64,000 nucleotides of DNA from the NCBI GenBank assembly GCA_023423655.1, contig JAFAFE010000004.1:62001-126000 (forward strand). Direction: 5' to 3'. The DNA is from Pseudomonadota bacterium (GTDB lineage Bacteria > Pseudomonadota > Alphaproteobacteria > Sphingomonadales > Sphingomonadaceae). Position 1 is the first letter of the stretch; every line of letters starts with the position of its first letter. The position numbers and the translations under genes are program-made. Below are positions 17,516 through 26,816 of this stretch, piece after piece. Under the pieces are notes generated by a model. The model made no database searches. It was not told the DNA's origin and saw only the letters and a program-made list of their open reading frames with translations.

Positions 17516-18391
17516 ATGGTCTATTATTTGGGCGTGGATGCAGGCGGGACGTCGAGCAAGTCGCGCTTGATTGACGGGGCCGGCGCTATCCTTGGTGAAG
17601 GTAAAGCGGGGCCGGCAAATGCGCGGATCGGCACCGAAGAATTGCACGAAACCTTGCTCGATGTGTGCAGGCAGGCGACCGATCAGGCGGGCTTGGGCGC
17701 TGAGGATATTGCGACCATCCGCTGCGGCATGGGGATAGCAGGCATCAACCGCATGGGCATGAAGCAAAAGCTGCAAACGCTGACCTTCCCGTTTGCCCAT
17801 GTGATCTTTTCCTCCGATTCGGTGATTGCCAATCTGGGCGCGCATCGCGGCGGGGACGGGGCGATCCTCATTCTCGGGACGGGCAGCGTCGGGCTAATCA
17901 AGCGCGGCGAGGATAGTTCGAGTGTCGGCGGCTATGGCTTTCCGATTTCCGATGAAGGCAGCGGCGCGGCGTTGGGGCTAAGCGCTATCCGCCACGCCTT
18001 GCGCGCGCTGGACGGCCGCACCCGCCCTACCCCGCTTAGCAAGGCAATCACCAAGCAATTCGACCATGCCATCCCGCGCGTCATCGACTGGATGGATGAT
18101 GCAGCGCCGGGCGATTATGCCGCTTTTGCGCCGCTGGTCATGGATTATGCCGAAAATGGCGACGAGATTGCGGTGTCGATCGTGACCGATGCCGCGCTCC
18201 ATGTGGAGCGGTTTATCGAGACGATTTTGGCGCGCGGGGCAACGCGCTGTGTATTAATGGGCGGGCTTGCCGAGCGGATGAAGCCTTGGCTCAAACAGCG
18301 TATCGTTGCGCGGCTGGAAGCGCCGATGGGCGATGCGCTGGACGGCGCGCTTATCCTTGCTGGCTATCCGGTGCCGCCGCAGGACGGTTAA
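17516..18391 (+). CDS. BadF/BadG-family amino-sugar kinase (GlcNAc and/or MurNAc kinase)
   Basis: 291 residues of the ASKHA fold, BadF/BadG/BcrA/BcrD family. Phosphate-1 motif GVDAGGTSSKSRL at residues 6-18, a central SDSVIANLGAH, the phosphate-2 loop ILGTGSVGL and GGYGFPISDEGSGAALG, all typical of GlcNAc/glucosamine kinases. It would phosphorylate the sugar at C6 in the cytoplasm using ATP. Members of this family include the MurNAc/GlcNAc kinase MurK of Clostridium, so with murQ nearby either sugar is possible. An operator copy lies 24 bases upstream. It converges on nagA with nine bases between stops. Confidence 0.88.
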   Translation: MVYYLGVDAGGTSSKSRLIDGAGAILGEGKAGPANARIGTEELHETLLDVCRQATDQAGLGAEDIATIRCGMGIAGINRMGMKQKLQTLTFPFAHVIFSSDSVIANLGAHRGGDGAILILGTGSVGLIKRGEDSSSVGGYGFPISDEGSGAALGLSAIRHALRALDGRTRPTPLSKAITKQFDHAIPRVIDWMDDAAPGDYAAFAPLVMDYAENGDEIAVSIVTDAALHVERFIETILARGATRCVLMGGLAERMKPWLKQRIVARLEAPMGDALDGALILAGYPVPPQDG

Positions 18392-18400
18392 GCCAAAAAG

Positions 18401-19537
18401 CTAGGCGGCAATCCCCGCAATCCAGACTTTTTGTGCCTCCATTGCATCATCAAGATGCACAAGGTCGGCGGCATAACCCGCTGCTATCGTCCCGCGCTGT
18501 GTTTCCATACCGAGCAGGCGCGCAGGCGCGCGGCTCGCCATGATACTGGCCTCGGTCAAACCAACGCCCATCATGCCGACGGCGTTGCGCACAGCGCCCG
18601 CCATATCGAGCGCCGAACCTGCCAGCGTGCCATCACCTCCGCGCAGCGTGCCGTCGCGCGCAAAAATCTCCCTATCGCCGAGCAGGAAATGGTCCTGATC
18701 CCATCCTGTCGTCGGCATGGCGTCGGTGACCAGCATTAGCCGCTTCGGTCCCAGCACTTTATAAGCGACGCGCAAGGCAGCGGGGTGGACATGATGGCCA
18801 TCGACAATGATGCCTGAGGTCAAGCCATGATCGAGCGCCGCCCCGACCACCCCCGGCGCGCGGCTTTCAAGGCCGGTCATCGCATTATAAAGATGCGTGA
18901 CTGCGCTCAGCCCTTCGTCAATCGCGCGTTTCATAGCCTCATAGCTCGCAAGACTATGGCCCGCCGCCACGATGACACCGCGTTCGACCAGCGCGCGGAT
19001 TGCGCCGGGCGGCGCATTTTCAGGCGCGAGCGTGACCAAGGTGCGGCCATGTTTCAGCGATCCCAAAAGATTGATTGCGGCCTCATCCAGCACGCGGAAT
19101 TTGGCGGCATTGTGGATGCCTTTCTTGCCCGTATTGAGGAATGGTCCTTCGATATGGATGCCCGCAATGCCGGGAACGCCCGCCTCTATCGCCGCATCAA
19201 CTGCAGCGATGGCCGCGGCGACCACCTCCAAATCATCGCTGATGAGCGTGGGCAATAATGCGGTGGTGCCGAATCGGCGATGCGCCTCTGCAATCGTCGC
19301 AATGCCCTCGACCGTCGGGCTGTCGTTGAACAACACCCCGCCGCCGCCATTGACCTGTGTGTCGATAAAGCCCGGCACCAGCGTGCCGCCGTCGAGCGGT
19401 TCGATGAGAATGTCAGCGCCCAGCTTTTCGACCGGAATGACGGCCTCGATGCGGTCCTCAGCCATGACCAGCGCATGGTCATGAAGCAACGCGCCGCCGG
19501 TCAGAATGGCCGCGCCAGTCAGAGCGATACGGGTCAT
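18401..19537 (-). CDS. nagA: N-acetylglucosamine-6-phosphate deacetylase
   Basis: 378 residues of the amidohydrolase superfamily. Seen motifs: PGFIDTQVNGGGG, IHIEGPFLN with the metal-binding Glu, AGHS, THLYNAM and VTDAM with the catalytic Asp. It converts GlcNAc-6-P to GlcN-6-P and acetate. ATGA overlap with the upstream deaminase gene places both in one operon read leftward. Confidence 0.96.
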   Translation of the reverse strand: MTRIALTGAAILTGGALLHDHALVMAEDRIEAVIPVEKLGADILIEPLDGGTLVPGFIDTQVNGGGGVLFNDSPTVEGIATIAEAHRRFGTTALLPTLISDDLEVVAAAIAAVDAAIEAGVPGIAGIHIEGPFLNTGKKGIHNAAKFRVLDEAAINLLGSLKHGRTLVTLAPENAPPGAIRALVERGVIVAAGHSLASYEAMKRAIDEGLSAVTHLYNAMTGLESRAPGVVGAALDHGLTSGIIVDGHHVHPAALRVAYKVLGPKRLMLVTDAMPTTGWDQDHFLLGDREIFARDGTLRGGDGTLAGSALDMAGAVRNAVGMMGVGLTEASIMASRAPARLLGMETQRGTIAAGYAADLVHLDDAMEAQKVWIAGIAA

Positions 19538-20577
19538 TGCGTGCGGGTCACTTTACTGAGCATTGGCGGCTGGTCGGGATTAAGCCCGCGCGCAAGGGCG
19601 ATGCGGTTCATCAAGCGATAGAAGCTTTGCACCATCACGAGCGGCGCGGTGATAGGGTCAAGGCCTTCCGCTATCGGCAAAAGCTGAACATCCGGCAGCT
19701 TTGCGCCCGCCACCGCAAGGCGCGCACCGCGATCGGCGAATTTTGCGACGGTATCGGCAAGCCCTGCCGCCGCGCCATCTTGCGGGGCGAAGATCAGCAC
19801 CGGAAAATCCTGTTTAACGAGCGCCATCGGGCCATGCAGCACTTCGGCAAGGCTGAAGGCTTCGGCGTGAATTCCGGCAGTTTCCTTGAATTTGAGCGCC
19901 GCTTCGGCGGCCGCTCCCAAGGTCAGTCCCCGCCCCAGCACGAACAGGCTTTGCGCATCGGCGAAACTATCGGCGGCGGTCCAGTCCTGATTCCAAGCCG
20001 TGCGCAACGCTTGCGGGAGAGTGTCGAGGGCTTGGTGGAGCGCAGGATCGCCGCTCCATTCGGCGGCGAGGTGGATGAGCGCGCCGAGGCTGGCGAGGTA
20101 GCTTTTTGTCGCCGCGACGCTTTTTTCAGGACCGGCATGGAGCGGAATCACATGGTCGGCCAATTTGGCGAGTGGTGAATTTACGTCATTGACCAGCGCG
20201 ATAATCACCGCCCCCGCCTGCCGCGCAGCTTCGGCGGAGAGCAGCAGGTCGGGGCTTTGTCCGGATTGCGAAATCGCCAGAAAAGGCTGGTTTTTCATAG
20301 CTGGTAGCACATCGCGATAGATGGACGATATGGACGGCGCTTGGCTCATCGTCGCCAGATCCAGCCGCGTTTCAAACAGATATTTGGCAAAGGTAGCGGC
20401 ATGGTCGGAGCTTCCGCGCGCGCAGGTAAAGACCATGCGCGGGGCGAGATCACGGAGCCGCGCACCCAGTTTCTTGATGTCCGGACAATTTGCCGCAATC
20501 TGCCGCGCGACCACATCCGGTGCCTCCGCCGCTTCGGTAAACATCAGGGTTTCAGTCTCGGCTGGGAGCATCGTCAT
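19534..20577 (-). CDS. SIS-domain glucosamine-6-phosphate deaminase (NagB-II/AgaS type)
   Basis: 347 residues with two SIS domains, like the isomerase half of GlmS but without the glutaminase. Sugar-phosphate binding segments TCARGSSDHAATFAKY, ISQSGQSPDLL and AATKSYLASL are visible. In nag clusters lacking classical nagB this family deaminates GlcN-6-P to fructose-6-P and ammonia, and no classical nagB is present here. The start at 20577 is chosen because the longer frame to 20607 runs through the operator. ATG 20571 is also possible. First gene of the deaminase-nagA operon. Confidence 0.9.
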   Translation of the reverse strand: MTMLPAETETLMFTEAAEAPDVVARQIAANCPDIKKLGARLRDLAPRMVFTCARGSSDHAATFAKYLFETRLDLATMSQAPSISSIYRDVLPAMKNQPFLAISQSGQSPDLLLSAEAARQAGAVIIALVNDVNSPLAKLADHVIPLHAGPEKSVAATKSYLASLGALIHLAAEWSGDPALHQALDTLPQALRTAWNQDWTAADSFADAQSLFVLGRGLTLGAAAEAALKFKETAGIHAEAFSLAEVLHGPMALVKQDFPVLIFAPQDGAAAGLADTVAKFADRGARLAVAGAKLPDVQLLPIAEGLDPITAPLVMVQSFYRLMNRIALARGLNPDQPPMLSKVTRTQ

Positions 20578-20589
20578 AGGGCATATATA

Positions 20590-20610
20590 ATACCTATATA
20601 ATACCAATTT
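20590..20610 (+). promoter_or_regulatory. Direct-repeat operator copy 2, shared by the deaminase and D-lactate enzyme genes
   Basis: TACC boxes start at 20591 and 20602, 11 bp apart, with the same ATACCAATTT half. A third TACC follows at 20610. The site sits 12 bases before the leftward deaminase ATG and 32 bases before the rightward flavoenzyme ATG, so one protein could control both. Confidence 0.7.
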
Positions 20611-20642
20611 ACCAGCCCTCGATAGGCTGCTAAAATTGCCTT

Positions 20643-22043
20643 ATGAATGAACAGCCCGCGCCCGATATGCCCGCCCCAACCGCAGCCCTCACTGCAATCC
20701 TCGCCCCGATCTTCGGCGCGCGTCTGCTCACGGCCGATGCCGCCCGCGCGCCTTATGCGCAAAGCGAAGGCCATCACCATTATGACCCGCCCGGCCTTGT
20801 CGTTCAGCCGGAGACTATCGCGGAAGTCCAAGCCGCTGTCCGCGCGGCTACAACACATGGCGTGTCCATTGTCGGCTATGGCGCAGGCACCTCGCTTGAA
20901 GGCAATGCCGCGGCCAATGCCGACAGCCTGCTCATCGACTTCAGCCGCATGAACCGCCTGCTTGAAGTCAGCGAAGCCGATCTCCTCTGCGTCGTCCAGC
21001 CCGGCCTCACCCGCGAAGAACTTAATCAGGAGTTGCGCGCAACTGGCCTGTTTTTCCCCGTCGATCCCGGCGCAAATGCCTCGCTCGGTGGTATGATTTC
21101 AACCCGCGCATCCGGCACCACCACGGTGCGCTATGGCAATATGCGCGACAATATATTGGCGTTGAAAGTCGTGACCGCCGACGGCACATTGCTCCACACT
21201 GGCACCCGCGCGCGTAAGTCCGCGTCGGGTTATGACCTCACCCATTTATTCACCGGCTCCGAAGGCACGCTCGGCCTGATTGTCGAAGCGACATTGCGGC
21301 TCCACGGCCAGCCGGAAAAAATCCTTGCCGCGACATGGGATTTTGACAGCATCCAAGGCGCGGTCGATACGGTGATCGCGACCATCCAGTCGGGCGTGCC
21401 GATTGCGCGCATGGAATTGCTCGATGAAGAAGCAATCCGCGCCTGCAACGCGCAAAGCGGCCTTAGCCTTGCCGAACGCCCGACATTATTCCTTGAATTT
21501 CACGGCTCGGACGCGGGGGTGCAAGACCAACTCGCCACGGTTAAACTGATCGGCGAAAGCTATGGCGGCGGCACGCTCCATTTTGCGAGCGCGACCGAAG
21601 AGCGCAACCAGCTTTGGACCGCGCGCCACCGCGCTTTATGGTCGGCCAAGGCGATGATCCCCGGCGCAACCGCCTGGACCACCGATATTTGCGTGCCCAT
21701 CGGCAAGCTTGAAGAAGCCATTATGCGCGCCAAAAGCGCCATCGCCGCCTCCGGCCTGTTTGCGCCCGTCCTCGGCCATGTAGGCGACGGCAATTTCCAT
21801 GTGATGTTCATCCTCCCGCCCGACGACCCCACAAGCTGGGACAAGGCCCGCGCAATCAATGCTGATATGGTCGACCATGCCCTATCGGTCGGCGGCACCT
21901 GCACGGGCGAACATGGCATCGGTTTAGGCAAACGACAGGCGATGCTCGCCGAACATGGGGAAGAAGCGGTCGCGCTGATGCGGCGGATAAAGGACGCCCT
22001 CGACCCAGACGGGCGGCTTAATCCGGGGAAGATATTTTTGTAG
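20643..22043 (+). CDS. FAD-linked D-lactate dehydrogenase-like oxidase (GlcD/LDHD family)
   Basis: 466 residues of the VAO-type flavoprotein family. The FAD-binding half has GYGAGTSLEGNA, VDPGANASLGGMISTRASGT and SASGYDLTHLFTGSEGTLG. The C-terminal half has GHVGDGNFHVMF and CTGEHGIGLGKR, as in D-lactate dehydrogenase (cytochrome) and glycolate oxidase GlcD. These enzymes oxidise D-2-hydroxyacids and pass electrons to the respiratory chain. Its place inside a cluster with murQ, whose reaction releases D-lactate, makes D-lactate the likely substrate. It shares a divergent control region with the deaminase gene. Confidence 0.88.
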   Translation: MNEQPAPDMPAPTAALTAILAPIFGARLLTADAARAPYAQSEGHHHYDPPGLVVQPETIAEVQAAVRAATTHGVSIVGYGAGTSLEGNAAANADSLLIDFSRMNRLLEVSEADLLCVVQPGLTREELNQELRATGLFFPVDPGANASLGGMISTRASGTTTVRYGNMRDNILALKVVTADGTLLHTGTRARKSASGYDLTHLFTGSEGTLGLIVEATLRLHGQPEKILAATWDFDSIQGAVDTVIATIQSGVPIARMELLDEEAIRACNAQSGLSLAERPTLFLEFHGSDAGVQDQLATVKLIGESYGGGTLHFASATEERNQLWTARHRALWSAKAMIPGATAWTTDICVPIGKLEEAIMRAKSAIAASGLFAPVLGHVGDGNFHVMFILPPDDPTSWDKARAINADMVDHALSVGGTCTGEHGIGLGKRQAMLAEHGEEAVALMRRIKDALDPDGRLNPGKIFL

Positions 22044-22059
22044 AAGTGGTTTTTAAAGG

Positions 22060-22115
22060 TTCACGCGGAGGCGCGGGGGCGCGGAGATTTTTTGGTTCCG
22101 CAGAGAGCGCAGAGA
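22060..22115. repeat. GC-rich purine-biased intergenic repeat-like sequence
   Basis: The gap 22044-22307 holds no gene. At 22060-22115 are the related segments CGCGGAGGCGCGG, GGCGCGGAG and CCGCAGAGAGCGCAGAG, a style of dispersed intergenic sequence I associate with sphingomonads. No second copy was seen in this window. Confidence 0.35.
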
Positions 22116-22307
22116 TGTTGGGAGCGTTGCAGAAGGCATGGTTTCCCTCCGCCCATTCCCTCTGAGTGCCGCCCGCAAGGACGCTCTATCGAAGGGTTTA
22201 ACCTAACAAATGTGCTGCGATACGGGCTTGTTCCAAGTCGGCCCAGCACAAGCCGCGTGTAAATATAAAATTTTGCGGCAACATTAAACGCCAGTGCATT
22301 CATTCGC

Positions 22308-23423
22308 TTAAAGTTTCAGCACCCAGCCTTTGCGTTTCAGCAAGGGCATCGCGGCGCAGAATAGGCCGCCGGTCACGAGCGAGAAAAGGAGGGCTGCCAA
22401 TGGTGGGGGCAATCCGGTGGCGGCGAGTTGGTTATAGAGCAGCGCCCATAAGGTTTCGCCAGTGCCGGGGACCATACGCACGAGCAAGGCGATCAGCAAC
22501 ATGTGGAGGATATAGAAGGTCAGTGCGGTCTGGCCGAGCATCACGGTCAAGCGCGCGGCGGCGCTCTGTTCGATGCGCAGCCATGTTGCGCGCAACGTCG
22601 CCCAGACGAGGAGGCCCATGCCTGCGGTCACAAGCGTGAAACTGGCCGTCCACAGATTTTTGTTGAGCGGGAGAATAGGTGTGAGTGCCATGCCTATCGC
22701 GATGAGGATGACTCCGAGGACCGCGAGCGTGCCCGTCTGTTTTTGCAACCCACGCGCGCGTATGAGCTGCATCACCGCAACCCCGATCAACCCGCTCGCA
22801 ATCGACGGCAAGGTCGATAACAATCCTTCGGGATCCCATGTCCCGCGATGCGCGCGGCCGGGGAGGATATGTTGGTCGAGCCAACCGGCAAGCCCCTCCC
22901 CTGCTGCAAGGCTGGGCGGACTGCCATCGGGGGTGCCGACCTTAAGCAGCAGCAGGCTGTGCGCGAGCAGGATAAGCGCGGCGAGCGCGGCGCTGAACCC
23001 TGCCCCTTTGCGCACCATCACAATCGCGGCGCATAGGCCATAGACAATGGCGATGCGTTGCAGCACGCCGGTCCAGCGTATGTCGCCCATGTCCAAGGTC
23101 GGACGGATAAGCCAGCCGAGCAGCACACCGATTGCAAAAAGCAACAAAGTGCGCCGCATAATCGCGGGCCATAACGCGGCCCCGCTGGTGCGCGCTTTAT
23201 CGAGCGCGAGCGGAAGCGACAGGCCAACCATCAGCAAAAACCACGGAAATACCAGATCGGCGAGTGTCAGTCCGTTCCATTCAGCATGTTTTAGGAGGCC
23301 AAAGGCGGTCCCCGCCCCTTGCAGATTGACCAGCACCATGAGCAGCACATCGACCCCGCGAAACGCATCGAGCGACAGGTCGCGCGGCGCTTTCACGGCA
23401 CCCGCCGCTTGATGGTCAGGCAA
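22308..23423 (-). CDS. nagX: NagX-like polytopic membrane protein (DUF5009/HGSNAT-related)
   Basis: 371 residues with about ten hydrophobic helices. The N-terminal motif LSLDAFRGVDVLLMVLVN followed by EWNGLTLADLVFPWFLLMVG is the signature of the NagX/COG4299 family related to heparan-alpha-glucosaminide N-acetyltransferase. Such genes recur in GlcNAc utilisation clusters. Proposed roles are sugar handling or acetylation at the inner membrane, not settled. The reading frame opens with TTG at 23423, inside the end of the regulator gene. A GTG at 23396 is an alternative start. Confidence 0.8.
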   Translation of the reverse strand: MPDHQAAGAVKAPRDLSLDAFRGVDVLLMVLVNLQGAGTAFGLLKHAEWNGLTLADLVFPWFLLMVGLSLPLALDKARTSGAALWPAIMRRTLLLFAIGVLLGWLIRPTLDMGDIRWTGVLQRIAIVYGLCAAIVMVRKGAGFSAALAALILLAHSLLLLKVGTPDGSPPSLAAGEGLAGWLDQHILPGRAHRGTWDPEGLLSTLPSIASGLIGVAVMQLIRARGLQKQTGTLAVLGVILIAIGMALTPILPLNKNLWTASFTLVTAGMGLLVWATLRATWLRIEQSAAARLTVMLGQTALTFYILHMLLIALLVRMVPGTGETLWALLYNQLAATGLPPPLAALLFSLVTGGLFCAAMPLLKRKGWVLKL

Positions 23424-24159
23424 GCGTCACCGCGCCCGACAATTCGCTGACAAATTCGAAGCGGTCGCCGCGATAAATGGAGCGGGTGAGTTCGACCGGT
23501 TGGCCATCGGCTCTGCGGGTGATGCGCTCTATGCGCAGCACTTCGGCTCCTTCGCTGATCGACAACAGCAACGCATCGGCAGCGGACGCGCGCGCGGCGC
23601 GGATTTTCTGGGTGCCGGACACCGGGCGGTTTCCTTCCGCCTCCAAGGCCTGATAGAGCGACGGCCCCAACGTCTTGATTGGCGGCAGCATATGGGCGGG
23701 GATGATCGCATGTTCGACCGCAAGCGGCTCGTCATTGGACAGGCGCACGCGGCTCAGATGCGCGATTTTCGACCCCGGCTCGATGGCGAGCAGCGCGGCT
23801 TCATTATCATCGGCATCGCTATAATCGCGGCGGATCCAGATTGTGTCGACATTGTCGCCGCGCGCGCGCGCATCTTCGGTAAAGCTCGACAGATGCGATC
23901 CGGCGGCTTGGATGCGCTGGGTCACAAAGGTGCCGGAGCCTTGTTTGCGCTGCAACAACCCTTCGTCGATAAGCTGTTCGATGGCCTTGCGCACGGTGAC
24001 GCGCGAGGCCCCAACAAGGTCGCATAATTCGCGTTCGGGCGGGAGCGCCTCGCCGGTGACAATATCGCCTTCGATGATGCGGTCGCGCAGATCATTGGCG
24101 ATCTGGACATAAAGCGGCGAATATTGGTCGCCGTAAATTTCCACCCGCCGCCGCGCCAT
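23416..24159 (-). CDS. GntR/HutC-family regulator of the amino-sugar cluster
   Basis: 247 residues. An N-terminal winged helix-turn-helix (PLYVQIANDLRDRIIEGD, ASRVTVRKAIEQL, QGSGTF) is followed by a C-terminal UTRA effector domain beginning near residue 85 (LSSFTEDARARG) and ending in YRGDRFEFV. HutC/UTRA regulators of this type (NagR, DasR) sense phosphorylated amino sugars such as GlcN-6-P or GlcNAc-6-P. Its ATG overlaps the murQ stop (TGATG). The likely targets are the three direct-repeat sites at 17471, 20590 and 29662. Confidence 0.9.
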   Translation of the reverse strand: MARRRVEIYGDQYSPLYVQIANDLRDRIIEGDIVTGEALPPERELCDLVGASRVTVRKAIEQLIDEGLLQRKQGSGTFVTQRIQAAGSHLSSFTEDARARGDNVDTIWIRRDYSDADDNEAALLAIEPGSKIAHLSRVRLSNDEPLAVEHAIIPAHMLPPIKTLGPSLYQALEAEGNRPVSGTQKIRAARASAADALLLSISEGAEVLRIERITRRADGQPVELTRSIYRGDRFEFVSELSGAVTLA

Positions 24160-25073
24160 CAGGTCATTTCCTTTGCCGCATGACCTGCCGCCGCCAGCGC
24201 ATCGACCGCGCCGCGCAAACGGCCCTTATGGTCGGCAAGCAGCGCCTCCGCGCGCGCCTTGTCTGCGCCCATTGCGATAAGCGTCGCGACCTTGATATTG
24301 CGGTTCGCCGCATCGAGCGCGACATAAGCGCCCTCTAGACTGCACCCCGCCAGTTGCGCGACAATCCGCGCGGCGCGGTGGCCAAGCTTTTCGTTGGAAA
24401 TGACCATGTCGACCATCAGCCCGCGATAGACCCGCCCCAACCGGAGCATGATCGCGGTGGACAGGATATTGAGGACCGCTTTTTGCGCGGTGCCTGCTTT
24501 CATGCGGGTGGACCCGGCCAATATCTCGCTCCCCGTTTGCGCAAGGATGGCATGATCGGCGGCGCCAAGCAATGGTGCGTCCGGGTTATTGGCAATGGCG
24601 ATGGTGAGCGCGCCCGCCTTTTTGGCGGCATCGACCGCAGCGATAGTATAAGGGGTGCGCCCGCTCGCGGCGACACCGATGAGGACATCATCGGCCCCGA
24701 CACCCAGCGCCGCTATTTCAGCGCGCGCGGCATCGCCATCATCTTCCGCGCCTTCGACGCTCGACGCCAAAGCGCCCATGCCGCCCGCCATCAAATAGCC
24801 GAGCCGCGTTTCGGGCCAGCCGAAGGTCGGGCCAAGTTCGACGCCATCCTGCACCGCGACGCGCCCCGATGTGCCTGCACCTGCATAAAGGAGGCGGCCT
24901 TTATCGCCCATCCTGTCGGCAGCCGCATCGGCGGCGTCCGCTATCGCCTGTGTCTGGCTGTGGAGCGCGGCAATCGCGGCGGCCTGCCCGTCAATCATCG
25001 CCTGCACCGCATCCGCCGTCGGCCAGCGGTCTATGTCCGCATAGAGCGGATCGACGCTTTCGGTATCAGCCAT
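24159..25073 (-). CDS. murQ: N-acetylmuramic acid 6-phosphate etherase MurQ
   Basis: 304 residues, SIS-domain family, typical length. Seen: LYADIDRWPTADAVQAMI at the N-terminus, YAGAGTSGRVAVQDGVELGPTFG, VAASGRTPYTIAAVDAAKKAG and GSTRMKAGTAQKAVLN, all MurQ signatures. It cleaves the lactyl ether of MurNAc-6-P to give GlcNAc-6-P and D-lactate in the cytoplasm. The start MADTESVDPLY at 25073 is chosen over a 34-residue upstream extension lying inside the symporter gene. It overlaps the symporter stop by eight bases. Confidence 0.95.
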   Translation of the reverse strand: MADTESVDPLYADIDRWPTADAVQAMIDGQAAAIAALHSQTQAIADAADAAADRMGDKGRLLYAGAGTSGRVAVQDGVELGPTFGWPETRLGYLMAGGMGALASSVEGAEDDGDAARAEIAALGVGADDVLIGVAASGRTPYTIAAVDAAKKAGALTIAIANNPDAPLLGAADHAILAQTGSEILAGSTRMKAGTAQKAVLNILSTAIMLRLGRVYRGLMVDMVISNEKLGHRAARIVAQLAGCSLEGAYVALDAANRNIKVATLIAMGADKARAEALLADHKGRLRGAVDALAAAGHAAKEMT

Positions 25074-26643
25074 ATGCGCGCTCTCCCGGTGCCGGTGCCG
25101 CCTTATTCTGGTTGCCCATAAGGCAAACCAGCGTGGCGACCAGCGTACCGAAGCAAAGCTGGAACGGGAAGGCAATATTTTTGAGCATCACCGGCAATCC
25201 GAGGCTGTCCACCACATAGGGCTGGAACAACAGGATCGTCACAAAGCCGATAACAAGCGCCGCGATGACCGAGGCCGCCGACCCGCGCTTGGTGAACACG
25301 GCGGTAAAATAGACACCGAGCAGCCCGGAATAAGCGAACGCCATCACGCCCAGCACAAATTCAAGCAGCGGGCTGTTGCTATAGCGTTGCCAATAATAGC
25401 ACAGGATCGACATGGCAAAGAGCGCAAGGCCGATAATAATCATCGTCACACGACCGGCAAAAATATAATGCTGTTCGCTCGGCTTTTCCTGCCCCTGTCG
25501 CTCCTTCCACGGGCGATAGAAATCATTGACGAACACCGCCGACATGGAAATCACGCCGGAGTTAATCGCCGCCGCCGCAATCACCCCGACCGTCACCAGC
25601 CCGCGTAAGCCCGGTGGAATTTCGCTTAGGATGAAGTGCATGAAGACGGTAATCTTCTCGCCTTGGAAATTCTGTGAAATCTGGCTCGCACTAGTCCCCA
25701 TAAGGTCAGGCCGTTCATAGAAAATATAAAGCAACGAGCCGATCATCAGGAAGAGGAAGATGACCGGGATAGACACCCATACCGACGCATAAAGCGCGCG
25801 CGCGCCATCTTTGGAATCGCGGCAGGCGAGAAGGCGTTGCGTCGTGTCCTGGTCCAGCCCCGAATTGGCAAGGTTAATCAACACAAGACCGGTAAAGGCC
25901 GCCAGCACCGAAAAAGGTGCGGTGAGGCTCAACGAGCTATCGACCATTTGCAACTTGTTGACGCCATCGGGCGCGTGGCGCAGCCCGTCGATAATCTCCG
26001 GCACGCTGGCGGGGATTTTCATGAGCAGGAAAACCAGCACCATGATCGCCGCGCCGACATAAAGCACGACCTGCACCAGATCGCTCCAGATGACCGAATT
26101 AAGCCCGCCCATGAAGGTGAATACCAGCCCGAAAACCAGCAGGATGAACGAGGCGATGATGATGTGCGAAGGCTGCACATCAAGAAACACGATCATCGAC
26201 ACAGCAATGGCGGCAAGGTAAAGCCGCGCCCCGCTCGCTAGCACGCGCCCGACCAGATACATGGCCGCAGCCGCGCGTCTTGCGGTGACGTTGAAGCGTT
26301 GCTCAAGCAGCTCATAAACGGTGGACGCACCCATCGCATAAAAGCGCGGGATGAGTACCGTTGCGACTACCCAAGCGCCGATCAGCGCGCCAACCGTACT
26401 CATAATATAGGTATAATTGCCGCGGAAACTATTGTCGGGAACGCCAAGGAAAGTCGCCGCCGACTGCACCGTCGATAACACCGACACCGCCACCAGCCAT
26501 GTCGGCGCATGGTGGCTCGCGAGGAAATAATCGTCTGCCTTGGTCATATCGCGGCGCGTCGACAAATAGCCCGCCACCGCAAGGATCAGCACATAGCCAC
26601 CCAAAATCGCCCAGTCGAAAGCGGTAAAGGAAAGTGCGTTCAT
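25066..26643 (-). CDS. Sodium:solute symporter (SSS/SSF family), putative amino-sugar permease
   Basis: 525 residues with about 13 transmembrane helices. SSF features include WAILGGYVLILAVAGYLSTRRDMTKADDYFLASH at the N-terminus (read in parts), the core GLNSVIWSDLVQV and the GLDQDTTQRLLACRDSKDGARAL segment. It would bring the sugar across the inner membrane with sodium. The substrate is inferred from its coupling to murQ. First gene of SSS-murQ-gntR-nagX; the upstream TonB receptor gene points the same way and may be co-transcribed. Confidence 0.9.
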   Translation of the reverse strand: MNALSFTAFDWAILGGYVLILAVAGYLSTRRDMTKADDYFLASHHAPTWLVAVSVLSTVQSAATFLGVPDNSFRGNYTYIMSTVGALIGAWVVATVLIPRFYAMGASTVYELLEQRFNVTARRAAAAMYLVGRVLASGARLYLAAIAVSMIVFLDVQPSHIIIASFILLVFGLVFTFMGGLNSVIWSDLVQVVLYVGAAIMVLVFLLMKIPASVPEIIDGLRHAPDGVNKLQMVDSSLSLTAPFSVLAAFTGLVLINLANSGLDQDTTQRLLACRDSKDGARALYASVWVSIPVIFLFLMIGSLLYIFYERPDLMGTSASQISQNFQGEKITVFMHFILSEIPPGLRGLVTVGVIAAAAINSGVISMSAVFVNDFYRPWKERQGQEKPSEQHYIFAGRVTMIIIGLALFAMSILCYYWQRYSNSPLLEFVLGVMAFAYSGLLGVYFTAVFTKRGSAASVIAALVIGFVTILLFQPYVVDSLGLPVMLKNIAFPFQLCFGTLVATLVCLMGNQNKAAPAPGERAYG

Positions 26644-26679
26644 CGGCGGCCCCTCATTATATCCACGCCTATTATCTCA

Positions 26680-26793
26680 CCGTTCGTCCCGAGTGTTTGG
26701 CGTCAGCCAAATGTATCGAGGGACTTTTTGCGCATAACGCATCCTTCTATACAAAGCTTCGCTGTACAGCGAAGCCGTACTCGAGACGAACGG
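26680..26793. repeat. REP-like inverted repeat pair with an internal palindrome
   Basis: The gap between the receptor and symporter genes contains CCGTTCGTCCCGAGT (26680-26694) and its near-exact inverse at 26779-26793 (14 of 15 match). Inside is a perfect 20-bp palindrome at 26756-26775 (GCTTCGCTGT/ACAGCGAAGC). CGTTCGT..CGAG units are a style of REP sequence common in sphingomonads. Confidence 0.65.
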
Positions 26794-26816
26794 ATATTTA
26801 TCCAATTCCCAATCTA

